A DNA stretch of 64,000 nucleotides from Rhododendron vialii (GCF_030253575.1 NC_080562.1:43377852-43441851); one strand, 5' to 3'. Shown: positions 1 to 11,439, counted from the stretch's first letter. Numbers and translations: made by a program. The notes: generated by a model not told the origin, from the sequence alone.

Positions 1-497
1 CGAGATCCGTTCCCTTGATTGGCAAGAAGCAAACCAAAGTTACAACCTAAGAGAGTAAAGCCCCATCATCTAAAGGCCTAAAAACTCAGATAAAAGGCCT
101 AAAAACTCAGATAAAAACAGTTAATACAAATGGGTCACAACCCAACACTCAAAAGGCCTAAAAGCATAAAAAACGTGGGACAAGCTCAACAAATAAAGCT
201 CAAACAACCATCAAACCCTAGCTACATATCATATGATATGCATTCATCTCCTTAACAGAAATCTTATTCTTTTTCAACGTTAGGTTAATTTTTCTTTATT
301 TTTGTATTCTTCTACATGAATGGTTTTTAACTCTTTAATGATTTTTGTGCCCAGTTTTTCTACTTCTTGCTCTTTTTCATCTTTTCTACAATTACAGAAC
401 AGGTCCCTTCGTTTGTCCGCGACCGTGATGGGTTTCTGTAGCTAGCAGGCGTTCGCGGAGGAGAAAAAGAAAAAACAGAAAACAAGAACAGACTTCA
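1..497. other. 5' flank of the F-box gene
   Basis: No gene is visible. A short direct repeat of about 21 bp (two copies of a unit containing AAAGGCCTAAAAACTCAGAT) lies at about 72-114. The stretch presumably holds the promoter and 5' UTR of the F-box gene, but no convincing TATA box could be picked out. Confidence 0.5.
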
Positions 498-1658
498 ATG
501 GAAGATCTCCCACTGGACATATCCCTCAACATCCTTAAGCAACTCCCCATCACCTCTCTCCTCTCCTTCAAATTAGTATCCAAAGCTTGTTACGCACAAG
601 CAGCCAATCCTCTTCTCGCTCCTAACTATAAGCGTTACCAAGAAACTCCTAATTGCTTCATAATTCACCCCTTAGCTAGCTACCATGAGTACCCATTATA
701 TCTCATCGACAATGGTGAAGTGGTAAGAAGAATTGAGCGGCCGGAGATGCAAAACAAATTTCATCCCGGGCCAGTACTGTCCACCAATGGTTTGCTATGT
801 CTATTGTTTTACACTTTCAACAGTTATGGTGATCCACTAGTTTTATGTTATCGTGCTTGTTTGTGCAATCCCTTGACGGGTGAAAATGATTTTTTGCCTG
901 ATCCTGGGGTGCCAAGATTTCGCAAATCAGGTGATAAGGAAAGAGTTTTTGTCGATAGTACTTTTGGGTTTGGCGACAATGCAAGTACTCGTGAATATAA
1001 GGTGGTTGGATTTCGAAGACGTATATACGAGTCTGCAACTAACAGGCGGTACAAATTGCATGCCAAGGTGATTGCTATGGGAAAAAAAGGGTGCCAATGG
1101 TCTGAAATTGACAAACCTTTTCTTTGTCCTCTTCACTCATCAGATATTGTGGTGGGTAATGCTATTCATTGGTTCTGTAAAGAAGAAGAAGAAGAAGATT
1201 GGTTACGTGGTGCAATTCTTTCTTTTCACTTGTCGGAAGAAAAGTTTCATCAACTCCCAAATCCTGATTGCAAAATTAGTCGTTATAATTCCTACTTGTC
1301 CGTATTAGGAGGATGTCTGGTTTTAACTAACGATTTTTTTGTTTGGAATGAGGTTAAAGTTCATATATGGATGTTGAAGGAACATGGTGTGAAGGAGTCT
1401 TGGACAAAAGAATTTGTGATCCGAGACAATTTTCCTGTATCATTGCGAAATTATGGAATGATCCGTCCTCTGTTTCATTTGAAAAGTGGCAAGATTGTGA
1501 TAATCTACGATGATGAAGCTCTATATTCTTATGATCCAAAAGTGGAATTGTTCGAAGCATTGGGTCGCTATAAGCACTGGAGGACAACTTGTGATGCTCA
1601 TCGTAAGCTTTGGAAGACAATTTGTCAGGCTCCGAGCCTTGTTTCACCTTATATATAA
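498..1658 (+). CDS. F-box protein with F-box-associated (FBA-like) C-terminal region
   Basis: Single uninterrupted 386-aa reading frame. The N-terminus MEDLPLDISLNILKQLPI and the following SLLSFKLVSKACY match the start of a plant F-box (about residues 1-45), which binds SKP1 in SCF ubiquitin ligases. Downstream, features such as LLCLLFY, LCNPLTGE, STFGFGD and REYKVVGF fit the F-box-associated repeat region thought to bind the substrate. The length (about 390 aa) and lack of introns are usual for this large family. A short run of acidic residues (KEEEEEDW, about residues 227-234) comes from a GAA repeat. The ATG at 498 puts the F-box right at the N-terminus, as is typical. The substrate is unknown. 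F-box/kelch is less likely because no kelch motif is visible. Confidence 0.88.
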   Translation: MEDLPLDISLNILKQLPITSLLSFKLVSKACYAQAANPLLAPNYKRYQETPNCFIIHPLASYHEYPLYLIDNGEVVRRIERPEMQNKFHPGPVLSTNGLLCLLFYTFNSYGDPLVLCYRACLCNPLTGENDFLPDPGVPRFRKSGDKERVFVDSTFGFGDNASTREYKVVGFRRRIYESATNRRYKLHAKVIAMGKKGCQWSEIDKPFLCPLHSSDIVVGNAIHWFCKEEEEEDWLRGAILSFHLSEEKFHQLPNPDCKISRYNSYLSVLGGCLVLTNDFFVWNEVKVHIWMLKEHGVKESWTKEFVIRDNFPVSLRNYGMIRPLFHLKSGKIVIIYDDEALYSYDPKVELFEALGRYKHWRTTCDAHRKLWKTICQAPSLVSPYI

Positions 1659-1843
1659 AGTATATAGTTTGTTCTCTCTTTTTCGATTAATGCATACTAC
1701 TATGGAAAAAAACAGTTAATCGTGCATCTTTTTAATTATTTATATATAGAGAGCGATTTGGGAATTCTTCGACAGTTATTATATTATACACGTTGAAGTT
1801 GGATGATATGTTTATACTAAGTTCTCTGCGTACGTAATTGGTA

Positions 1844-1845
<2 letters not shown>

Positions 1846-1902
<57 letters not shown>
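1846..1902. repeat. (AT)n microsatellite
   Basis: An uninterrupted run of AT dinucleotides, about 28 units, lies downstream of the F-box gene. The rest of 1659-2125 is AT-rich and shows no gene. Confidence 0.97.
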
Positions 1903-1904
<2 letters not shown>

Positions 1905-2229
1905 TGATCATTGGACTCGCATGATGGTTGTATGTGATTCTGTTTGTGTTCCTGTTATGCGAAAAGTTTTAGTTTTACTAATACGGAGTAATAACTTAGG
2001 CTCGGAGGATTGACAAAACAAAATAAAAATAAAAAATAAAAAAAGAACTTAGGCTCGGCGGATTTTGGCATTTGGGCCTTTGCTGAGCACTAGTCCATGG
2101 GCCATTCGACCGGGAAAAAATTAGGTAAAATGACGGCCAATGATGTGTTTTTGATAATTAATATCCTGTTGAAAAATGTATGCATAATAATTTGAGAAAA
2201 ATTATATGTATTACATTTATATATTTATT

Positions 2230-3240
2230 TTGATGAATGTTGAAAAAAATGATATTATGATGTTTCGGCAAATGCTAATCTTTCGAAAAGTCTTTTTTGG
2301 ACTAAATATTTTAGGCCTTGGAACATTGCATAAAGTCTCTTAGATTCAAAGTTCAAATCTTACAAAGACTTAATGAGCTCGATACATACTTTAACGGATT
2401 TATTTAGATGAAATTTTGAGCCACAGGTTGACGAACCGGCTGACAAGCTAGCTGTCTGAACAGAGAGCTGTAACAACAGGAGACCATCGGATGACCTACC
2501 GTATGACCGGCCGGTCGACCACCCGGACGACCACCCTATCAACCGGCCAGTGTAAAATGGCCTCCAACGGCTAGTTCCAACGGCTCAAATCTCCAACAGT
2601 TCCATCACTTTACAAACGGCTAGTAGGAGATTGAAAGGCTATATTAAGGGGTTCAAGAACTCATTGATGAGTGGGAATTCAAGCTACAACTTTCATATCA
2701 CCCCAAGCAAGTTCTCCAAAAATCAAGCCAACACTTTCATATCTATCTTGAGAGAAATTTTGTATAAGTTGAGAGCTTTCACTTTCATATCTACCTTGTG
2801 AGGTTATTGTTATTTGAGAGCTTCAAATTTCTCCACATACTTGTAATTTCTAAGTGAGTGTTTGAGTCAAACACTTGAAAGCTTAGAAGATCAAATTCGG
2901 GTTGAAATTTGGGTGTTATTGTTTTTGAGAGGTTTTCGGAGAAAACTCTTGCGGTTGCACTAGCTCTTCGGGAAAGCTAGGGGATAAGGTCGTTGTAAGC
3001 ACCCGCAAGACTTACTGCTTGTAATCTTTTTGAAGATTAAAGGAACCTTCAAGTAGTTGCTTGAGGAGAAGTGGACTAGGCCGGACAGTGGACAAATCCG
3101 GGCCGAACCACTATAATCGGGTTCTATCTCTCTAACTCTCTCTCTCTTTTGCTTGCTCATATTATCTTGGATATATTTGTTAGAGATTATTAAGCAACCC
3201 GATTCACCCCCCTCTAGGTTGCAATTTTTGGGTAACATAT
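2230..3240. mobile_element. LTR-like sequence, probable solo LTR of a Ty1/copia-type element
   Basis: No coding potential. The composition and the 3' end (CAACCCGATTCACCCCCCTC, then TAGGTTGCA) resemble the 3' part of plant copia LTRs, where such a CCCCTCTAGG stretch precedes the LTR end. No primer binding site or second LTR follows. No exact TG...CA ends or target duplication could be fixed, so the borders are estimates. Confidence 0.4.
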
Positions 3241-3247
3241 CCATTAA

Positions 3248-3378
3248 GGGAAAATGACGGCCAATGACATGTTTTGATAATTAATACACGTCAAGGATGT
3301 TTTCAGCATTAACAATTGTTCTTAGTATGTCCTTGGGGGTATTAATTATCAAAACACATCCTGGGCCGTCATTTTCCC
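3248..3378. mobile_element. 131-bp MITE with ~40-bp inverted repeats (MULE-like)
   Basis: The ends GGGAAAATGACGGCC and GGCCGTCATTTTCCC are inverted repeats that continue for about 40 bp (TGTTTTGATAATTAATAC and its complement). The flanks ATCCATTAA (3239-3247) and ATCCGTTAA (3379-3387) form a 9-bp target duplication with one mismatch. A 9-bp duplication with long TIRs is the pattern of Mutator-like elements. There is no ORF, so it is non-autonomous. Confidence 0.75.
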
Positions 3379-3579
3379 ATCCGTTAAAGACATGAGAAAA
3401 TTTGTTAATGTTGAAAATGTTCTTGGCGGGTATTAATTATCAAAACACATCCTGAACCGTCATTTTCCCAAAAAATTACTACCTGCTTAAATCTTACACT
3501 AATTGCTTAAATGTCTACAACGGTGACACTTCGTTTGGTCCCAAAAAAAAATTTACTAGTTTTGGGATTCTATATATTA

Positions 3580-3816
3580 CTCCCTCCATCCTAATTTACT
3601 TATTACAGTTCTATTCTAGTTAGATAAAAAAAATTTATTATATCTTTAAATTGGTAATGAATTTTATATCCAATATGGATCTTATTTGATAGATTTCGAT
3701 TTGTTCTATAATACAATATTTTCAAAATTACCTAAAACATTATAAATTACAAGATATAATCAATTGAAAAGTGGCACAAACTCCAAAAAAATAATTAAAT
3801 TAGGACGGAGGTGGCA
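3580..3816. mobile_element. Stowaway-like MITE
   Basis: The left end CTCCCTCCATCCTAATTT follows a TA dinucleotide. The right end carries AAATTAGGACGGAGG, its inverted complement, near another TA. CTCCCTCCGTCC termini with TA target duplication are diagnostic of Stowaway MITEs (Tc1/mariner). The right terminus is degenerate. Element 40256-40489 is a related copy. Confidence 0.65.
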
Positions 3817-4000
3817 TATTATTAGCTCTAAATGTTACACTTCTTTCTTAGATTGTGATATCTAAAAAATCACAGAACCTTAGAACTTGCCTTGGCCTGG
3901 CACTTCCATATTTGATATATATGGGAGCATTTCAGAGACACAAAAAAAGACACTTTATCTCAACCATTGAAGTCAATAGATGAGATTAGAAGTTCACAAA

Positions 4001-4691
4001 GAATTACTTTTGGCCGCAAATGATTACTTCTAGCCTCAAAAAATTACTTTTGGCCACGATGAATTCTTCTTGGCCTCTATGAATTACTCGTGGCTGCAAT
4101 GAATTACTCTTGGCTAAGAATTACTTTTGGCCGCATTGAATTGCACTTAGCAGCATCGAATTACTTTTGGCAGCATCAAATTGCATTTAGGCGCATCGAA
4201 TTGCACTTAGCCGCTATGAATTGCACATGGTCATATCGAATTGCTCTAGACCGCAAAGAATTACTCATGGCCGCACAAAATTACTCTTGGCCGCTACGAA
4301 TTGCACTTGTCCGCATCAAATTGCTCTTACCGCATCGAATTACACTTTGCCGCTACGAATTGCACATGGCCGCATCAAATTGCACTTGACCGCATTTAAT
4401 TGCTCTTGACCGCAAAGAATTACTTATGGCCGCACAAAATTACTCTTGGCCGCTACGAATTGCACTTGCCCACATCAAATTGCTCTTATCGCATCGAATT
4501 GCACTTAGCCGCTATAAATTATTCTTGGCCACATTGAATTGCTTTTAGCCGTATCGAATTGCACTTGACTGCATAGAATTAATTTAGTCTCGCAATTCTT
4601 TGCGGCCAAGTGCAATTTGATGTGACCAAGAGCAATTATTAGTGGCCAAGAGTAATTCTTCACGACATGAGTAATTCTTTACGATCAAAAA
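4001..4691. repeat. Minisatellite of ~20-bp units with internal orientation switch (left part)
   Basis: Imperfect tandem units resembling GAATTACTCTTGGCCGCATC run from about 4001 to 4585. At about 4590 the motif flips to its inverted complement (GCGGCCAAGAGTAATTCTT type) and continues to 4691, where a Helitron interrupts it. The array resumes at 10448. The open reading frames across it are products of the 20-bp periodicity and are not genes. Confidence 0.85.
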
Positions 4692-5017
4692 TCTATATAA
4701 TATGACAGGGAGGTTTTTGAATCCCTAAAATTCCTCCTATATTTTTGACCTTACGATCGGTACACATTTTTTCTACGGCTGAGATCTATGGGTAGAAGGG
4801 CTAACGATATATATAGAAAGGATGGTACAAATATTTATGGTTCTTTTAATTACCCGAAATCACAGGAGGATTGAAATAATATATTTGGAAAGTATGTTGA
4901 CATTTATAGTACAAATAAGATCAAACGTTTTTTTTTTTAATCAGTAAGATCAATTAGTGCAATCATACCATCTTATACCTTCTATAATACCTTCTCAGGA
5001 CGCCGAAAATTTGGAAA

Positions 5018-5080
5018 TCTATATAATATGACCCTAAATTTTTAAATCCCTAAATTTCCTCCTATATTTTGGACCCTAGG
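5018..5080 (+). repeat. Second Helitron 5'-end-like sequence
   Basis: TCTATATAATATGACC, followed by a stretch matching the first 60 or so bases after 4692 (AAATCCCTAAATTTCCTCC), repeats the Helitron 5' terminus 326 bp inside the element. This suggests a nested or internally duplicated 5' end. Confidence 0.6.
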
Positions 5081-7982
5081 ATTGGTATACATTTTTGAAT
5101 TTCCTATATTTGGTTCCTTGGATGTGTACATATTTTGAGCAATAGGTCTAAAAATAAATTTGGAAATAATGAAGGATGAAAGGAAAGAACGAATAATGAA
5201 ATATACCTTTTATACAGCAACCTAAAATTGTACAAATCTTTGGCTGAGATTGATTATTGATTATCTAAAAGAAATCTTCGGCTGAGAATGAAGCAACTTA
5301 CCTTATATACCTTTTTTGGGTATACCTTTTTATATGTAAATGTATACACCAACATATATAAGGCAACCTACCTTTTATTGATTTGTAAGCAAAAACATTC
5401 CTTCTTCTTCTATACTTTCTTAGTTAGTTTCACCCTTCCATACGGCCTAAAGGCTGAAGATTCTTGATTTCACTTAAATTCCTTCTTCTCTGTCGAAATC
5501 ACCTAAATTCTACAACAAATAATAAGGAGCAACGGTTTTTGAATCTTATATTTAACCAACGGTCTAAATTTATCACATAAATTCTACAGCTGAATGAGTC
5601 CTAGGTTGAAAAATTGCATAAATCTAGACCATAAATCCAGATTTGGAAAACTTTCAAATTTGCCATGAATTGAAGGAAAATGTTTGGAATCAATGCCATC
5701 CCAATTTGGTAACATTCAAATATTGTCCATCTCAAACTCAAAATTTTGAAATTCTCATTATTATTTTTTTGTTTGGAATGCATCCCCACTTATCCATTAT
5801 TAATTGGTTTAATGATTTTCGAAAGGAGAGTTTCCTACCATATGTACTCACAAGCTCTCCTAAAATAAACGTAACACACCCCCAGCCAAAATACTTATAA
5901 CTATGAAATTCTTACACAATTGAGGATACCACCCATTTTCTTCTTCTCCTTTCTCATTTGATGTATAATCAGGATGTGTTTTTTTTTTTGGTTTTCTCGG
6001 CAAAGGAAAAGCACCAACTATTTATATACCTCTTCTGAAGGATCAATATCAAGTTTGTTATTTGATACTTTGTTAAATTTTATGATATTGATACCATACT
6101 CCTACCTTTGTAGAAACTTACGACGGGGGAGAAAACATGGAAATTTTACCTACGAAGATATATGTATAAGTCTCTTTGTCTATTTTCTTTGAGTTTTCCT
6201 ATTATCAACCAAATCGACATCCATAGCAGCAAAAAAAATAAAAAAATAATCCATGAAAGTAAACAGAATTTTTTTTAATAGTGGAACTTGAAGGGGAATT
6301 GAAAATGAAGGGAGAATATCTATGATGCTATTTACCCCTTATGTTAACATATCTAAGTTTATAGTATTAACAACCTTTCAATATTATGAGTTAATGAAAA
6401 AAAAAAAATTCGATTAAAAAGAAAAACAACCTTTCAATATTGTTGTAGGAATGATTGTAGCTAGCCAAAAACCACAAGGGTGCAAAGCTTAAGGATTTGT
6501 TTGTTGGAGCGAAGTAACAAGTGGAAATGATCGAGACCCGTAGAAGTACTGCAAGGTCATGTTCAGAGGTACTAATTTGTTGCGGGATGGACAGACGTTA
6601 GTCACTGCATGGTAAGATTTACTTTTATATTGTTGGTTGAACAACTTTACCTCTTGCAGAAAAAAGTGAAGCTCTTAATTTTGCTATGGTTCGTTAATAA
6701 AAATAACAAGACATACCAAATAAGCACATGTAAATAATAATGTTTTGCTATAAAAAAGACAAATGCTTGCGCTCTCTCATTTTTCTTATTTTAGATGTTT
6801 TTATCCTTCAAAAAATCTTTCAATCATGCTTTCCAAATACTGCAAATAATGTCCTCGAAATCCTCGAAATGTTGAAATTAATCAGCCGTAAAACCTTGCA
6901 GAGTTAGTGAAGTTATGGGGGAAAAAAGAATTTAAAGGACCAATCAATAATTTAACCTTGCAGAGCTCATTAAGCTAGAGTAATCTTATAAGTGAACGGA
7001 ATAAATAATGTGCGACCGAAGTACTATATAATGGGTTTAATAATGCATATCTGATACATGCCATGCTATAATGGATGTGTTGTGCTAAATCCCATACTGT
7101 GTACTTTATGTTCATGCCTATAGATATAGTATAACTTCTTTAATAAGTTTACGAAGGTTCAATCTTGCACATCGAAAAGTGTTTTGAAATGTTTGGATTG
7201 AAATAGACAGTTGACATCTCAACAATTGATTGCCGAAATAGATAGTTGCAATTGCACGGAGCCCTGAATAATTGTGAATAAGTTTCTCTCCTACAGATAT
7301 TAGAAAAAAAATATGCGAAAATAATAATGTAGTTTGACATATATCAAACCGCTCTTCCATATCAAACCGCTCTTCCTTAGGTTAGGTTACTACGGCACCC
7401 TTCCAACTAATTTGAACCCATCTTTGACATGACTTTTGGTATTTTGAATCAACAATTTAATTTTTTTGCCCACTTTGGCTGTATTTGTATTGTCTTTAAA
7501 ACACTCGCATTTGAGAACTATTTACCAACTCAAATTTTCTCTATTGGATTTTCTTTTTACGGGTTAGTTTACTGCAGCTTTATGATGGAGAGTCATCACA
7601 TGTACTTCAGAACTTCATTGAGACAACAATGAGACCATGAAGGTCACCGATTTTGAACCCATCTTGATCTTCTGTTTTGATAGTTTGATTCACTTTTTTA
7701 CCTATTAATAGTTGTTTCGGGTAATCTAATTTGGCTTCTTTTTTCATTGATAATAGGAATGAGAGCTATGTTTGTGGAAGACCATATTATATTTGACATT
7801 AGTTGTGTTTGTGGACAGACTTTTCTAGGGAGACTCTTAGTATTCTCTTTTTTATATTCCAGCTTTTTGTGTGTGTTCTTTTTATCTATTTACTAAAAAA
7901 TACGCATTTTTGGCGTTATGTATGATTTTTTTTTCATTGGTGTTTGTATGATGTTTTTTGTTTAATCAAAGTTTTGTGGATT
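5081..7982. other. Helitron interior without recognisable genes
   Basis: AT-rich sequence with only short reading frames, none showing a known domain or codon structure on either strand. No RNA gene was seen. It could contain unrecognised captured host fragments. Confidence 0.5.
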
Positions 7983-10279
7983 TGTAGAGACCCATAATTA
8001 TTTTCTCAAATTTTAAATGTTTAATATGTGTTTGGATTATTGAAATATGGATAATGCAGAAGATATGAGTTGGGTCAATGTGAGATGACTTGTAATTCGT
8101 GGGAGTTGACGTAACACGATAGGACTGAAAGGGTGTAAGTGTTATTTGTGCCATATAGGTCAAAAAAAAAAAAAAGGGGCAGGAAATCACTTTCTTTTTT
8201 TCCTTTTTCTTGTCCGGCATCTCTCTCTCTCGGCTCTCACCTCTCTCACCTTCTCTCTTCGATTTCATCTTCTACGAGTGGGATTTTTGAAAAATCCCAA
8301 GTACTAAAGTTGTTCTTTGCGACGAGAGCTTTCTATCCATCCAAGAAAATTCACGATCGGAGCACTTCGAAGTTTCCTCAATGTTCGGGCTTGCTTCTAA
8401 CCCGCGAGGTAGGGATCTCCTACCTTCTTTACATGTTTAAGTGTTGGTTAGATGTACTGGAATCAAGTTTGATCATCTATTTGAGTCTTGAACAAATCTG
8501 GTATATGCTGAAAATTTCGTGGGTTCTGCTGATCTGTCTTTTTGGAGCCTTTTTGCTAGGAATCAATTTTTGGTGTCTTCATAACTGTTAAAGTACGTTT
8601 CAATACGAAGATTTCGGTACCAAGATCATGCAAAACCGATAATCACACAATTAGTTATGGATTTTTGAATATCGGCTGTTTCCTGGATACGCGAATCTGT
8701 GCGTGGCTGTCTTCTTTTAGCTTTCTGGGCGTGATGAACATTTTGGGTAGCTTTGGGTCTTTTACAGGAGGTGCATATTTAAGTTAAGAAGAGATTGGCG
8801 TTGGAATCAATTAATTTGGTTAAGTATACAATTTTTGGTGAATTTCTAAAGCTGGGTTGGTTGATAGGTGCGAAAATGGTTGCGAAACTGTTTTTCTTTT
8901 GATTGTTGGGTTAATCTCCTTTTGTTTCTGAACCTGGGATTTTTACTGAGTGTAGGCTTGTCGTGGTGCAACTTTTGGCTTTGGTTTCACTATTTTTGAG
9001 TTTAAGATGAGTGAGTTATGATTTTTCAATCAATTTTACTTATTTTCGCGTAGAATCTGACAGCACCGGCGGACTTTGGTAAAATAGCCATAACTTCTAG
9101 CTCGGGACTCGAAATGATGCACCGTTTGTTTTGTTAAAAACTAGACATATAAAGCTTTCCAACGATACATCCCATGCATCATGGGTATGTCCGAGCGATA
9201 ACAGATTTGCACACAAAACTGACCCAAATTCTGCTTTGCACCAGTTTCACTGCTACGCTGAGCTATAATCGCAAAGCCATAGTAAGGTTATCCGAACTCC
9301 GTTTTTGATGTATGACCTATGGATCAAAGAAAAAGAAGTATACTTTTCAATGGTTTAAGTGTCGTCCTTGAATTAGCGTTATTTAATTGGATATAGTCTA
9401 ATGTAAAGGATTAACTTTGCCAATTTGACATGTGGGGATACAATGGATTGAATTGAACTTAAACACTTTTAGGGCATTGTATTGAGCATAAATAGAATCA
9501 TTGAGTATTGTCTAAACATGTTTCCATTTGATTGAATGTTCTAGGAAGTTCGAGTCGTCACGTGGATCGAGGTGAGTGATTTAATACTTAAACACATGGT
9601 TTTGAACTTGTTTTCCTTATCGAGCTTATTTGAACATGTTTTATAAATTATGTACTCCATGGATAACAATGAAAGGTGGACTTATTTGTGAAATATTTGC
9701 GAATCTATTTAATGGCATTCCCAACGTCCGGTCTGGTCTTGCTAGGGGGCGGCTTAATGGCTAGCAAGGGTGTTTGAGGTTGGTATGTGTTTTGGGATAA
9801 TGCGTAGACGTCTGGCTTATCCACTACTGGGGACGCCCGGTAGCTTTGAATTTTGAATAGCGGAATGTGCATTATATTTGGCTTATAGTTTTGAGTTCTT
9901 TGTTTTGAAATATTATCAAATTATTTTGCATTGTCCATGGAAGGCATGTGAGTTAAGTATTAATCATTCACACGAGCTTTGACTTAAGTATTTTCTTTTA
10001 CACCTTTCAGGAAGCGACGCGTAGTGTGGCAGAGTGTTTACTTTAGTTTGTAAATTTGTAGGTAAGCACAGCTCTGAGAGGTTTATCCTTTTGGTTTGTA
10101 AACCTATGTAAGACTTTGGTTTGTTATCAATAAAAGTTAACTTTTGCTTTCGCTGTTATGTTTAGCCCCTTTTGATCATCGCTTGCTTAGATGATATTTG
10201 ATTTGTGATTTGGCCTTAGTGAGAAATCACTGGCATTTGTCATGATTAAGACCTCAAGGGGCGGGTCAGGGTCGTGACA
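7983..10279 (+). mobile_element. Solo LTR of a Ty3/gypsy-type retrotransposon, 2297 bp, nested in the Helitron
   Basis: The sequence starts TGTAGAGACC and ends GGGTCGTGACA (TG...CA). It is flanked by perfect 5-bp duplications GGATT (7978-7982 and 10280-10284). The same termini bound the complete LTR element at 32364-35212, where the LTR is followed by a tRNA-Met primer site. No internal domain or second LTR is present, so this is a solo LTR left by LTR-LTR recombination. A 150-aa frame at 8139-8591 lies inside it and has no recognisable domain. Confidence 0.85.
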
Positions 10280-10417
10280 GGATTTGAGTTTGTGCATGCG
10301 AAAGTTTGGGATTGAATTGTTTGTTCTTTATTTGTTGATTCAAGTTAAATAGGTCAATAACTATGCTTGGGTAATTGTTCTCCGCAAAGTTGAATTTATT
10401 TGCTGTTAATCGTTCGA

Positions 10418-10448
10418 GCCGTGCCTTCAGGCACGGGCATTTGCTAGT
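10418..10448 (+). other. Helitron 3' terminal hairpin and CTAG end
   Basis: Stem GCCGTGCC / GGCACGGGC with a short loop, then ATTTG and CTAG. The T at 10448 is the host base. The same hairpin occurs before another CTAG-T at 56926, so both ends appear to belong to one Helitron family. Confidence 0.85.
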
Positions 10449-10810
10449 AATTCGATGTGGCCAAGAGTAATTCTTTGCGGGCAGAAGTAATTCAATGCGG
10501 CCAAGAGTAATTCTTCACGACAGGAGTAATTCTTCGCGGTCAGAAGTAATTCGATGTGGCTAAGAGTAATTCTTTGCAGTCAGAAGTAATTCGATGCGCC
10601 AAGAATAATTCTTCGCAACAGGAGTAATTCTTCGCGGTCAGAAGTAATTCGATGTGGCTAAGAGTAATTTTTTGCAGTCAGAAGTAATTCGATGCGCCAA
10701 GAATAATTCTTCGCAACAGGAGTAATTCTTCGCGGTCAGAAGTAATTCGATGTGGCTAAGAGTAATTCTTTGCAGTCAGAAGTAATTCGATGCGGTTAAG
10801 AGTAATTTTT
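10448..10810. repeat. Minisatellite, right part, with a 98-bp higher-order repeat
   Basis: Continuation of the 4001-4691 array in the inverted orientation. Units of ~20 bp (AGTAATTCTTCGCGGTCAGA type) are organised in a higher-order unit: CAGAAGTAATTCGATGTGG recurs at 10541, 10639 and 10737, a 98-bp period. The copies are nearly identical, which suggests recent unequal crossing-over or slippage. Confidence 0.85.
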
Positions 10811-11015
10811 AACACAAAGGCAAAGAAGTTTGCCCAAATAACTTGTTTTGTATTCAAAGTCTATATTTGTGAAATAAGAAAAAAAAAACTCTAAAAAGTT
10901 TGTCCTAAACACACCCTAAAACACGAGAGATTATTCAGTGCCCCTGGAGTACCACGTGGCGGTGCCTGTCTTAAACTTCTTCCCGCCACATGTTGTTGTG
11001 AGATCTTTATACTTA

Positions 11016-11439
11016 TGCTCCATTTGTTTGGGCATAAAATATTTTTTGGTAAAATATTTTATCTATTTTTCGGTGTTTGGTTATGTATAAATAAGTAAAT
11101 ATTTTACATGCAAAATATTTTCCATTAATTAGATAAAAATGAATTATCTTTAAATCTTCTGTAAGTTATTTTTTAAAATGAACCTGTTTATTCTACTGTA
11201 ATTCTCACTGTTCAATTTTCTCGATTGTTAGTCTTGACCTACATTCAATTTCAATATTCTCATATTTCTCCACTGTTTAAGCCCCTCATCTCTACACTAT
11301 TTTGTTGATTCCTGAAAATATTTTCAAGTGCCAATCAAACATCGGAAAATAAAAATTTGAAGTTTGTTTTCTAAAAAAAATATTTTACAAGAAAAATATT
11401 TTACATTGTAAAACATTTTACCTCGAAACAAACGGAGCC
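11016..11439. mobile_element. Tourist-like (PIF/Harbinger) MITE
   Basis: The terminal inverted repeats TGCTCCATTTGTTTGGG and GGCTCCGTTTGTTTCG (read inward from each end) are flanked by TTA (11013-11015 and 11440-11442). A 3-bp TTA duplication and this type of terminus are characteristic of Tourist MITEs. The interior is AT-rich, has TAAAATATTTTA motifs near both ends and contains no ORF. Confidence 0.72.

Larger units (their letters stand above)
2126..3469. mobile_element. MULE-like MITE, outer copy split by later insertions (putative)
   Basis: The left end (about 2126-2165, containing AAAATGACGGCCAATGATG and then TTGATAATTAATA) is the inverted complement of the right end at about 3430-3469 (TATTAATTATCAAAACACAT, then CGTCATTTTCCC). 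The same terminal sequence bounds the complete short copy at 3248-3378. The simplest reading is one MITE whose middle received an LTR-like insertion and a second copy of the same MITE. The boundaries are approximate. Two unrelated solo ends would be the alternative. Confidence 0.45.
4692..10447 (+). mobile_element. Non-autonomous Helitron, 5756 bp, inserted in the minisatellite
   Basis: The 5' end begins TCTATATAATATGACAGGG after an A. The 3' end has a GC-rich hairpin (10418-10438, GCCGTGCC TTCA GGCACGGGC) about 5 nt before the terminal CTAG, followed by T. This is the Helitron signature: 5' TC, 3' hairpin plus CTRR, insertion between A and T, no target duplication. Removing the element rejoins the minisatellite in register: ACGATCAAAAA|TAATTCGATG aligns base for base with the repeat unit GCGGTCAGAAG|TAATTCGATG. 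No Rep/helicase ORF is present, so it needs a helper. A second copy of the 5' terminal sequence sits at 5018. No captured gene was recognised. Confidence 0.85.

Noticed and set aside
4090-4409. 62- and 99-aa reading frames
   Set aside because: They translate the 20-bp repeat into periodic low-complexity peptide and have no independent support.
4001-4691. Short regularly repeated units that could suggest a CRISPR array
   Set aside because: The units are contiguous and diverged with no unique spacers, the orientation flips, and the DNA is plant nuclear. It is a minisatellite.
8139-8591. 150-aa frame as a gene captured by the Helitron
   Set aside because: It lies wholly inside the gypsy-type solo LTR, starts in an A-rich run and shows no domain.
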